From positions 186,001 to 250,000 of the forward strand of contig MZZL01000380.1 in NCBI GenBank assembly GCA_002749535.1: 64,000 bases of DNA, in the 5' to 3' direction. The notes under the pieces are model-generated. The model did no database searches. It saw only the letters and a list, made by a program, of their open reading frames with translations, and had not been told where the DNA came from. Made by a program: the position numbers and the translations under genes. Source of the stretch: Apophysomyces variabilis (lineage: Eukaryota; Mucoromycota; Mucoromycetes; Mucorales; Mucoraceae). Positions 23,021-33,100 of the stretch are shown piece after piece. Every line of letters begins with the position of its first letter. The first letter of the stretch is position 1.

Positions 23021-24791
23021 GATATGAAGTATCCAAGGAGTTCAAAATCGCGACAATGCATATATTTAAACTTTTGCCAAAATCTCCGCTCTGGAAGAGT
23101 CAGGCAGAGTCATCCTTTGACCAAAACGCGAAAAAAATGCCTATTTTACACTTGTTGCCGAAAAAAGCTGAGTAACAAAGAAGTTCATGCGTGGTGCATT
23201 GCTAAAATTCGCTTATTGCACATCATCATTAAACTCTAGCGCAAATTAGCACATTTCTTTTATCTTTTGTTATCGTTGCTACAGGTTCTTTCAAAAGTTT
23301 TTGAAGATTCCACCCAAAATTGTTTGAAGTTTAGAAGAGTCAAATTTTGCAAAATCATCCAATCAAATCATGAAGATTCCAATGAGAGATTTTGAATCAA
23401 AGACGTGTTCTCGTTCAGGGGCAAGCGTAACTCCATCACGAAGACATAGATACTCATCCCACTAATTAGAAGATAATTCTAAACGACCCAATGCTTAAAA
23501 TAGTTGAGGATACGTGAAAATATCAGCAAAAATAGTGTAGTCGATTCTGTTTGTTTCATGCAAAACGCCACATGTCTGTATGACGTATGGAAAGACAGTA
23601 TGTAAAGGTTAAACTTTATTAAACATGTCATTTACCCTAGCAATAAAAAGAAAATCAGCGACAATAATAAACGTTGACAGTTCGAATTACTGAGTATTAA
23701 CACATACGAGGAGGATCTACATGCTGCTTAAATAAGCCATGGTTCTCAATGTGCTGATCCTCGTTCTTAATGTCCTATGGATCATCTCACAAATAAGATA
23801 ATGGAGCCTTTGATTATTCCACTATATCTGCTTCTGCACTACATAAGGTGTCATTCATAAACGCTCGTTGTGTGGAACAAATTAGATGAATCACTTCGTA
23901 TATAAGAGCGCTGACCGTGCCCGTAATTCCATAAAAGGACGAAGTAAAAGTCAAATAGAGAATGAAATATTTACAGTCCATTTCATATGATCCTATTTTA
24001 TTTATGTAGCGGGATCCAGAGCGCATACTAATAGGGCTTTTGGTAGTTTCATGCTACAGAAAACAATATTAAATATCATGCTGTAGCGGTAAAATCCATA
24101 AAGTATAGTATCAAGAACCCTTTACCGAAAAAGAAGAGCTCATAATGGTACGTCAATATTAACTCAGGTCTAGCTGAATTCGTTCTCATCGCATATACAC
24201 TGGCACATGCTTCTAAATCAAGCAAATGGAACCTTGTCGACAGTAACCCGACAAAACAATCAAGTCGTTCTCTTTATATGGTCATTTTTATAGTCTAGAA
24301 CAAGTGCTGTCAGCAACAGGCAGTGCATACCACATCTTCTTTCTCTCTTTCTTTAGGTTTGTTGTTATCTGTATCGTCTTGTTTGGATACACTTTCGTTA
24401 TTTGTACAAGGGATGAAGTTTGGCTAACCTGTAGGGTCCAGATTATTAGGTATGTGGGAACTGGGTGCGGAACAAAATGTTGTCAAATGCAAAACCTGGT
24501 TGGTACACAGCCAGAAGAAAGGTGAAAAGGCGCTTAGGCTTATTAAAGGGTTTCCTCAGGGTTCCCCGTTCTAAGACTTCCTCATAATCTCTTTTCCCAT
24601 GATATGAGTGGATAAAGGTATGATGTAATTTTGTGCTAGACGCAAAAAGACAACAATCGTTTTGCATTAGATAATGCGCTGTCGCGCCGTTCCAGTTTCA
24701 ATCATCGCTTATTGATCGCTTCTTTTTCGAGTGTTGTCTTCCTCCCTCTTTCTCTTACCCTCTTCACCCCGTCTTGTTACTTTTTTTTTAA
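23021..24791. other. Intergenic, 1.8 kb, no supported gene
   Basis: AT-rich DNA lies between the divergent aminotransferase and the Fanzor locus. The last 60 bases before 24792 are strongly pyrimidine-rich, like promoters of ordinary genes in this window. I see no ORF with family features. Confidence 0.45.
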
Positions 24792-27170
24792 ATGCCCTCT
24801 GACTATATTGAAATAACGCAAGCATTTCTTGCAAGTGTCGGCGTCTACATTGACGCGGCTATGATTTTGATATTCCATAAGAAAACAGTAAAACTAGCTG
24901 AACAGGCACAAGAAGCGAAGAGAAGAAAAACTGGTCTGTAATTTGGAATATGCGTTTCAGAACATGTATTAACAAACAATCAATTTCCTCAGTAATTTGC
25001 AAAGACTGCTCTGAAGAAGGGCATCCAAACAAGCGATACAGAGCTTGTCCTCAAAACAAGAATCACGGCAGAAATTAAGGCAAGATACATCAATGCATCA
25101 CCAGAACTTTGCTCACTCTCATTTTATAGTTGGAAAAAGAAAAAATGAAAATTGACAGCTGAGGAAGAAGCCGAACATTCCAGGCAAAAAAAAAAAAAAG
25201 CGGCAGGGCTTCGAAGGATGAAGAGGCAAAGAACAAAAATGTCCTATCCAGGACATGTCCATCCTGCAGTTCGACTGACCATGCTTCTGCAAGAAGCAGG
25301 TCTTGCACGGGTCATGCAAAAACTATAAACGAAAAAGTCAATGAAGAACTTGGAAAGGATCATGAAAGATACACAAGAAAGCTACCCCTTGATTCTATCA
25401 TCCGTCCAGAGTACCGTGAGGAACTCAAATAGAAACTTACGAATCTGTGCGGCTTTTTGCGCGAAGTAGTCTTCCGAGCTCAAACCTTCGTGAATGGTTA
25501 CATCATCTGGAACGCCGATCAGGAAATAAGTGCATACGTTTACACACAGTCTTTCTGGTATTCCGTATGTCAATTAGTCCTCGATAAGAAGGTCTCCAAC
25601 AAAAACTCCAACATGCCATCCGATCTACTAGGTTATTGGGCACAATTTCGTGCGGCATATCCTTCCGTAATCTTCTCTGCACAGGGCTTTTCTGACTACA
25701 GTGATGCCTTATCGGCGGCCTGCAAGACTTTGGCAACATGTTATACCAATAACATCGTCGAAACTTTTGAGAACCGAGTGGTGCAGTATTCAATCCACAA
25801 GTTGAAAGCAGCGTACCGGTAAATATGTTTGTAATCAATAGAGAAATCATAACCCACTTCGTTCTTGCTTTTTCTAGGAACTTCCTAATGGTCGTATAAA
25901 ACATCTCGCTAGGGAGTATGTCTACGAACGCGTCTGTGGCGGAGAACCCCTATGGCCTGATGCAGTTCCCTTGATCTCCACAGGTATAACCAGCGCAGTT
26001 AATTCTCTCTGCGAGGAGTTATCCAGTGTCATCCCCGTCCCTGCAACGGCAGAGACCATGTCCGCTTCCCCAGGGAGGTTTGTGCCGGCTCTACGTCACA
26101 TCTTGAGTACCTATTACGAAGAATATAAGAACAGCAAAGGTTCTGATGACGAGGAACTCCCCCGGCGATTCAGCCTATCACCCATGCCGTCTACAAAGCG
26201 GCGATTTGCGACAATCAATGCAAAAGCCTTATCATGCTTAACAGAATTCACATCTGAAAGGGGTTTTGAGCAAAGCACTGCCTTATTTATACCGTCTTTG
26301 ACTTTACCAAGCTAGGATACAGAAGGTAAGATAGAGAAAAGTCGTTGATAAAAAGAATTCTAACTGCACGATGTTTAGCGTTGAAGAACTGAAAAGCTCG
26401 TCGGTGGATCGTGGCGTTATCTTCACTAATCAAATTCTCTCTGATGGGTTCGCAGTTGACTTCCAGTTTGCCAGAAAATCGGCAAAAAAAGAAAGATCTA
26501 CGGTGGAAGCAGAGCTCACTGTCACTGATTTTACAGAAGAGGAGATAACTGATTATTTCCAACCGTGTGCAGTGTATCCCGGCCGATCGCAAGTGTTCAC
26601 GGCCGCATATGGTTGCGGCAACAGTCCACATGAAATTCGCAGATGCAGTACAAAGGAGTACTATACGTACATTGGCTCCCCCTTGCGTCAGAAATTAATT
26701 CAGGCGGAAAAGAAAGAAGCAGGTATTGAGTCCATTGAGACGGATTTAGAGACTGGCAAAACGCTGAGTCTCGAGATGTATGATAACTATGTCCGTTTCA
26801 CCTTTCAACATATGAATGCGCTATTGCGTTCTATGGACAGACGAAAGCAGAGGGGCAATTTCGGAATTACCAGGGCCGTCAACGTGTTTCAGAGGAAATG
26901 GTCAACATCCTGACCAATGGAGGGAAAAAGTACAACAGAAAACGCCGTAAACACACAAAATATAATCGCAAGCTACGCCGCGAAAATAAAAAAAAACGAA
27001 AGAAGAAAAGACAAGCAAACCGGGATGCAACTGAGTACGTAAATCGAGTATAAACTTGTTACTGAATAACTCAATAGGAGAGCGTGTCCACCAGAGTCTG
27101 TGGTGAGATCGACATTGTGCAAAAACAAAGGTTTTCGAAAATGGAAGCGAGCAGGCTATCAAGCAGTCGA
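24792..27170 (+). pseudogene. Fanzor-like RuvC nuclease, upstream copy A (inactivated, C-terminus missing)
   Basis: The start at 24792 opens MPSDYIEITQAFLASVGVYI. Two zinc-knuckle-like motifs follow: CKDCSEEGHPNKRYRAC (about 25000-25055) and CPSCSSTDHASARSRSC (about 25258-25308). The helical N-terminal domain includes FLREVVFRAQTFVNGYIIWN and DYSDALSAACKTLATCYTNN. Defects are an in-frame TAG at 25430-25432 (EELK-stop-KLT); a one-base loss near 26287, where FDFTKLGYR is in the next frame; and Tyr instead of the RuvC-I Asp at 26575-26577 (VYPGRSQVFTA). A second one-base loss near 26830 sits before YGQTKAEGQFRNYQGRQ. The basic tail (NGGKKYNRKRRKHTKYNRK) and PPESVVRSTLC are present. The copy then stops, without RuvC-II, zinc ribbon or RuvC-III, and copy B starts. 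Dead as a nuclease by these changes. Confidence 0.8.
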
Positions 27171-28720
27171 AAAAGATGCAATTTGTTGGCTACAGTCATG
27201 CTCTGTCGGCTGCCTGCCTTTCCGTAGCAGAGGCCTATACAAGCCATATTGTTGACAATTTCTACGGTCGAATATCAACTTATTCTTTATACAAATTGCA
27301 AAGACTCGTGCCAGTAAGCTTGACTATTAATTAAATCGACCTTGACGAATTTATAAAATATGATAGGCACTTAGTAGGAGCCATGCTCGACAGATTGTTT
27401 GGGACTTCATCATGGAAGTTGTCGCAAATGGTGAGCCTACATGGCCAGTCCGTGCTGTGGACCTAGTTTCCGTTTATATTGTTCACTCGGTTTGGGACAT
27501 CCTCGATGAATTACAAGCAGTTATTCCTCTGCCTTACGAGCAAGCAACATTGGCAACATCGCCTGGGAGATACATTCCTCTTCTCCGGCATATCCTTGCA
27601 AGGTACACGGAGCTACATCAGGAGGCTGAGGCAGCCTCAATTCTAATGACGCTTGCAAGCAACAACACCACTCAACATAAACAGGGCATATCATTACCAA
27701 AACTCTTTTCATTAGCTCCGCTTCCATCATTTCAATGGCGCTTTGTCACGGTCAATTCTCAAGCGTTATCGACTCTTGCGTCAATTAGTTTACCAAGGAC
27801 TAATGATTATGACAGCAATCTTGCCCTGTTTAATCAATGTTTTGACCTCGATCGATATGGGTTCAACAGGTAAGCTCCAATTCGATTATCGACGAAGCCA
27901 TGGTTTAGTTAAGCTATATTGGTTAGAATCGATTCAAAACAAGTATTCCGAAATCGAATTAAGACAGACGGGTTTTCTGTTCATTTTTAGTTTTCTAGCG
28001 CCAAACCAGTTAGGACAACCATGGATGAAGGTATCCAACTTGAAGACTTGAATATCGAGGAGGTTCAGGAATACTTTCGCCCAGCAGCCTTGGATCCTGG
28101 TGTTCGTGCTTTGCTCACTGCGTCCTATGGCTATTCTGAAGAAAGCCATGAGATTAGGCGCTGCTCCACTGCGGATTACTATGCTCTAACAGGATCTGCC
28201 CGCAGAAATAATCAACTAAACAAGGGAAAGCAGACCGCTGGAAGTAAAGAAATCGAATCAAAATTCCCAACCGCAAAGAGCTGCAGCAGCGTCCAATACT
28301 CTGAGTATTTGCAGTACTTCTTTCTGCATCGCGAAGAGCTTTTTGGTTTTTACCACTCTGGTAGAGGTCGTGGCCGATTCTACAACTATCAGGGGAGACA
28401 ACCCGCTAGAGGCGAAATCGCAAACATACTGATCAATGGCGGCAAAAAGTATGACCGAAGGCGAAGAAAGAAAACTAAGCGCAATCGGAAAGAGAGGAGA
28501 AGAAATCGGAAAAAGAAGAATAAGCGGGCACATGAACGCCAGGAAAGATTGGCTGGCAGTCCTGAAAGGACCGAACCGTCTCACGAAAGGTAAATGATGC
28601 TTTGGTTATTATAATAGAACAAGTCTATTATAACTGATGACAATCTATAGTAATATAAGAAGACCTGAGTCATCTATCAGATCAACAAACACAAACAGAA
28701 GACTTCCTCGGTGGAAGAAA
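25690..28720 (+). repeat. Two head-to-tail protein-level repeat units of about 1.5 kb within the Fanzor locus
   Basis: Unit 1 (about 25690-27150) and unit 2 (about 27178-28720) encode the same ordered blocks: YS-ALSAAC, SPGR-P-LRHIL, FSL-P-PS--RF-T-N-AL, the RuvC-I strand, ST-YY-GS, NYQGRQ, INGGKKY-R-RRK and PES--RST. Amino-acid identity is roughly 40-50% by eye, so the duplication is not recent or joins two different family members. The shared spacing is close to 1.5 kb. Confidence 0.75.
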
Positions 28721-29254
28721 CAGAAAGTCAAAGTCGACAATGATGGAAAAATGGCATTGATTGCGTTTGGTAACGTGATGTTCAATCAAAGAAAAACAAA
28801 ATTTAAGGGCCATCCTTCTGGGGTGGTTGAAAAGCTATGGAGCAGCCTTAAAAAGACGGGAGCGGCAACGGCAGGTTCTAGTTGTCAATGTAGACGAATA
28901 CATATCTTCATAGGTAAATCCATCAGGCTTATTCTTCCTTCTTATTTTTGTAATGAATAACTTTCATATTGTGCTTAGATCTGTCATTGCTGCCATCAGC
29001 GATCTTTACAGAAGATGAAGACTTTGGACGGCGTTACCTACCATGGTGTTCTTGGGTGCAAGAACTGTGGCACACTGTGGGATCGTGACGTGAATGCGTC
29101 CAAAAATCTTTATGAACTTTCCTTGTATGTGTGGTCCAACGGAAGTAGACCTGCTATATTTCGCCGAGCAAGGGATAGTCAAAATATGCCAATATCACCA
29201 CTTCGAATGTGGGTTCCTTTTCCAGAAGGATTTAGATTGTTACACTTCTGGTAA
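27178..29254 (+). pseudogene. Fanzor-like RuvC nuclease, downstream copy B (N-terminus missing, active-site residues kept)
   Basis: Copy B begins inside the protein at VGYSHALSAACLSVAEAYTS, matching YSDALSAACKTLATCYTNN of copy A. It follows with an intron at about 27310-27367, then SHARQIVWDFIMEVVANGEP and NLALFNQCFDLDRYGFNR. RuvC-I is intact: ALDPGVRALLTASYGY, Asp at 28093-28095. Then come STADYYALTGSARR, FYNYQGRQPARGEIANILIN and a long Arg/Lys tail. After an intron come WKKQKVKVDNDGKMALIAFG and FKGHPSGVVEKLW; RuvC-II VVNVDEYISS (about 28885-28910); zinc ribbon ICHCCHQ...GCKNCG; and RuvC-III WDRDVNASKNL (about 29077-29108). Defects are TAG at 27988-27990 (VHF-stop-FSS), one extra A in the run at 28850-28854, and TAG at 28911-28913 directly at a donor site. 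The C-terminus SNGSRPAIFRR is typical of the family. A decayed gene with all three catalytic acids still encoded. Confidence 0.8.
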
Positions 29255-29685
29255 GTGATTATGCCAGTCTCTTCGATTATCACTTACTTCAGGAAACGGT
29301 TTTTACTGCGCGGGACTTCTTATGCCAATTGGAAATCATGGTTTGGCCTTGCCTTTGAATTATGGGCAAGAGAAAGGCATGTAGCATCAATATCCCTCAT
29401 GAATATCTGGCTGAACGGTGCAACTTGTCGCTTGTGTAACGCAAACCAAATCTCCGATTGGCGCAAAAAGCGGTCAATGCTTCGGAGTTACTTAAATAAT
29501 GTTAGGAGGAGTCCGGCGAACCGGAACGTAATACTTGAATTGATGACGTAGTTTGTGCGGATTACTGGTGCCCGGGGATAGCCGGTCCCATTTTCTGTGT
29601 GAGTATCATCGCAAATCCCGGTCCAAAAGAACAAAGAATTTTGCCTTCCTGAAGTACACACCCCACTCTCCCGTAACGGTACGCG
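29255..29685. other. Spacer downstream of the Fanzor locus
   Basis: This contains an open frame at 29255-29551 that I cannot assign, and then the promoter of the NDUFB3-like gene. As the 3' flank of the nuclease it is where a guide (omega-type) RNA would be expected. No clear structure is visible by eye. Confidence 0.35.
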
Positions 29686-29895
29686 ATGCACAACAAATCC
29701 CACACCGAGCTTCAACAAAGAACTCCTGTCTACCACGATCCTTGGGCAAAGCGTGAAGCTTGGCGTAAGCATCCCATTTTTTCCAAGGCATCCAACTTCC
29801 GTACCATGTTTCCCGGTCTCGGCATCGCTACTGTCGCCTTTACCGCATATTGCGGCTTCGAATATTTCTTCCTCAATGACAAGAAGCATCATTAA
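29686..29895 (+). CDS. NDUFB3: NADH:ubiquinone oxidoreductase subunit B12/NDUFB3-like
   Basis: An accessory subunit of mitochondrial complex I, in the membrane arm. This is a single exon of 69 residues. The family signature is clear: YHDPWAKREAWRKHPIFSKA, then SNFRTMFPGLGIATVAFTAY with one transmembrane helix, ending FLNDKKHH. The start at 29686 (MHNKSHTELQ) is the only ATG in good position. The short length and lack of a cleaved presequence fit the family. It lies just 430 bp downstream of the Fanzor remnant and appears undamaged. Confidence 0.85.
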   Translation: MHNKSHTELQQRTPVYHDPWAKREAWRKHPIFSKASNFRTMFPGLGIATVAFTAYCGFEYFFLNDKKHH

Positions 29896-31624
29896 TTTTA
29901 GACGCTATTGACTGCCGGTAAGTTTTTTGCCTTTTGAACAAAGTAGCAACTCATGGCCCTTTTTTCCTTTTCTTTTGTTCAGTGTAGTAAGTCAACCTAG
30001 AGACGTTGAGGCATCCAACCTTTGAAAAACCGAATAAAACGAAACAGCTCTGCATCTGTCTTAGCAGCAGACTGTAACGATAACTACTCGACATGATAAT
30101 TCGCCCGCATTTGTTTACTGATGCTATGCAGTTGTAATATGCTTCCATCACAAACCATGATCGGTTTAACAGGCATGAAAAGATGACTGTTAAGAATGCG
30201 CAACGTTACGGATGTTTTTGGCTATATACGTATGTATATTCTTCAACAAAAGGTTTCGTGTTTACAACTCTTCTGGTGATGTACGGTACAAGCTGCATTG
30301 ATTTACAGGTTTTTGCAATATAATCTGCGCCAGCGAACATGATAACTTTGCGCTAAAACTGGTAGATTTCATGCTAGTATATTACCGTAACATCATATTC
30401 AAGGTTAAAAGTAAAAAAGCCGTGCTTTTGCTGCGCACAGTTCAAATCTTGTTCAGGTCTAATGTAATGACAGAATAGAATCGTCTTATTGTTTTACTGA
30501 CGATAATCATTCAATGGAACAGAACGAGATGAACTGATAGGTTCAACCCTGCTGCTGTAGTCTCGTAATTTATATTGGCCGAGGAAAATTTTCGTGTCGG
30601 TTAGGGACAATATGTAAGCTGGTTGATGATAAGGAGCACTTGATTGAGTGTATCCAATTTTTCATTCCATTCCGTATTTCTATTTCATATGAATGTATTT
30701 TTGCGCTAAAAACCGTTAATCCATGCAAATGGATGTTTATGTTATAAGTGACTTGTGAATGGCTCGTCCATCCAAGCAACAAGTACATGCATGCATGTAA
30801 GTCCTTGACAGATAATCCATTTCCATACAAGTCATCCAGATTTGATGTGGTGTTGTATCTCTGTGCTTGCCTCTTTTCACCTGACATCTTACACTGTATG
30901 AGCGACATTATTTCCATTGCATATTAAGCGAGCAAATACATTTGCTGTCATTATATGTTGCTGAAGAGTATGATCCAGATTATCCCAGGATAGTGTTGTA
31001 TAAGACATCATGACGACGTTTCAGATATGTTCATTTATAAACGCGTATGAGATTGTTGTTGCTTTCTTTTGTTTATTGGACTTGTTTTCTCCTTTGCCAG
31101 GACTTGTCCTTCTGTCGATACGTTTTCATGCTTTGTAATCACACCCTTTGACCTAGACCCACTTTATGTCGGACAGCAATAGGATCCGATAAAGAAGGCT
31201 CAAGGCGACTTAACCTCATACCTCAAGGATTTTCTGGAATCGTCGCGAGGCAACGTTTTTGTCGAATAAAAGAAATCACAGCAACCGTTACGGTACAAAG
31301 CTTTTCCGTGACACCCACTTGCGGGATCGGTGGGAGCTTATTCTACCGCTGAGGTTCTTTATCCCATATAAAGATACATAAGGAGGGTGAGATAGACATA
31401 GTACAACTTCAACAAGTGACATACCAGAGCTGTTACATGTTTTCTAATGTTAGGAGGGGAAACAAACTTGTTCTCTGTATCAAAATACACTTTACATGGT
31501 TCATTCCACTGCTGGATGACAAAGCTTTGTGTGACTTTGTAAAACTTGTTCGCACATAACTGTGCACAATGAAACAGTAGCCAAGCACATTTTTGTCTTT
31601 CTTCTCTTTCTTTGACCATTTGTT
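29896..31624. other. Intergenic, 1.7 kb, no supported gene
   Basis: AT-rich, with short random ORFs only. Nothing with coding character was found on either strand. The last 60 bases form the pyrimidine-rich promoter of the acetyltransferase gene. Confidence 0.45.
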
Positions 31625-32689
31625 ATGAGCGAAGTACAGTCTTCATCACGAACGGAAGAGCCGCCGAAACTTGTCCTGCGCACTTACCAGGCGTCTGATT
31701 TCAACTACGTTGATCACTTGTACTATAGCACCTACTTTGCGCTTGTTCCGGAAGGCGTGCGACGAAAGCTGTGGGCGCCATTGACATGGGCCATATGGTT
31801 TGGCGTATACTCTTACCTTCTTTTCATTGTGCCTGTGCTTTTGTCAGGAATGGACGTCCCGAGTTGGGCATCGCTTGCACTGAAGATCTTCTTTACGTTT
31901 GCCTGGGGCGCTGTGGGTTTTGCTGCATTATTCGTTACGACGGATCGATTCGAAGTGGTAGAGAAGATAGAACGCGCCCGTCAGAATGATTTAAGTGATC
32001 CCGAAGTATACTACTTAAACTGGGTTAAGCGAGAAGTCATAGTTGACGACGAAGAAATCAAACAAGAAAAAGGCAAAAGCAAGAAGCGGGTGACTTTTGA
32101 TAAGGACGCCAAACCAGCTGTCGAGATTGTTCGGGAACGTAAACCTGAAGCCGAGCAAACACCTTCACATTTCTGGGTGCTTTCCATGGAAGGAACACCA
32201 TGTGCCATGGTTGGCCTTGCTTGTAACCGTGAAGATATTATGGATAAGCGCGAGAACTTAATGCCGGGTTGGAAGAGATTAGGAGCAGCAATATGCAGAA
32301 GATACCATCTTCCCGTTCCGAAGGTTTTTACGGCACAAGATACTGCACAACGTAATGTATTTGCAAAGGCGCATGAACCAAAAAGTGCTACCTTGCAACG
32401 ATTGGCAGTACGATATGAGTTTCAAACCTGTGGTTTATCAACGTTGCTCATTAATCGGGCCATGACTTGGGCGAACGAGCATGGTATCGAGCGAGTGTAC
32501 GCAGTAACAGACGAAATGATGATGGCTGCTGAGCAGATCCTCGAGCTACGACACGGTTTCAGAAGGATTGAGAAAAGACGAGTGGGATGGTTTGGACAGT
32601 ATGAAGCAACTTGGGTGTGTGATGTTCGGGAATGGATGGAAAAGAATAATGAAAAGACAAAGCCGGAGTACAAGAAAGTATCCAACTAA
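31625..32689 (+). CDS. Membrane-anchored GNAT-family N-acetyltransferase
   Basis: An uninterrupted reading frame of 354 residues starting MSEVQSSSRTEEPPK. Near residues 50-110 two hydrophobic segments appear (LTWAIWFGVYSYLLFIVPVL and LALKIFFTFAWGAVGFAALF), which should anchor it in a membrane as a hairpin. A charged linker (EIKQEKGKSKKRVTFDKDAK) follows. The GNAT core is then HFWVLSMEGTPCAMVGLACN, LQRLAVRYEFQTCGLSTLLI (beta-4 with the acyl-CoA loop region) and ANEHGIERVYAVTDEMMMAA, ending in LRHGFRRIEKRRVGWFGQYE. The layout is like NAT8-type enzymes, with a membrane hairpin before the catalytic fold. The substrate cannot be told from sequence. It has no introns, unlike most neighbours. Confidence 0.78.
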   Translation: MSEVQSSSRTEEPPKLVLRTYQASDFNYVDHLYYSTYFALVPEGVRRKLWAPLTWAIWFGVYSYLLFIVPVLLSGMDVPSWASLALKIFFTFAWGAVGFAALFVTTDRFEVVEKIERARQNDLSDPEVYYLNWVKREVIVDDEEIKQEKGKSKKRVTFDKDAKPAVEIVRERKPEAEQTPSHFWVLSMEGTPCAMVGLACNREDIMDKRENLMPGWKRLGAAICRRYHLPVPKVFTAQDTAQRNVFAKAHEPKSATLQRLAVRYEFQTCGLSTLLINRAMTWANEHGIERVYAVTDEMMMAAEQILELRHGFRRIEKRRVGWFGQYEATWVCDVREWMEKNNEKTKPEYKKVSN

Positions 32690-33100
32690 ATAGAAGACGA
32701 CGTTGTATAATAGAAACCAGTTGTTACATACATCTTCAGCATACATTAGTTCTAGAATTAAGATTAAGCGTAAAAATACTTTGACTTTCAGAAGAGGTGT
32801 ACTAAATGGCTTGCAAAACGTCAAAAACCCGCCTGTACCAAGAGCACAAAGTTGACCATGAATCATCCTGTATGACTTTCTCCAATCGTTTCATTTGCCT
32901 TCCCCTCCGTATAGAACGGCCACGGTATTGGTTAACAGATCGGATATGCTTAGTACATTACCACCCAATAAAAGTGAGTTCTCGGCATTTAGAGTCATTT
33001 ACGGGCAGCCATGTTGCACAGACGGATACTTTGATTCGCTGAATTTAGTTGGTAGAATATCACGCCACAACGACTCCATCTTCTCTTTCCAATTTGCCAA
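32690..33100. other. Short intergenic region between tandem genes
   Basis: These 411 bp hold the 3' UTR of the acetyltransferase and the 5' region of the methyltransferase. Two overlapping open frames cross into the start of the next gene, but show no recognisable domain and probably are 5' UTR. Confidence 0.45.

Noticed and set aside
25430..28913. UAG recoded as glutamine in this organism
   Set aside because: Several clear host genes in the window end in TAG at the conserved family end, so genome-wide recoding is unlikely.
29255..29551. ORF of 98 codons after the Fanzor locus; an alternative frame (ETVFTARDF) is weakly like the N-terminal block EVVFRAQTF of copy A
   Set aside because: The similarity covers only a few residues and stops interrupt that frame, so a third tandem copy is not supported.
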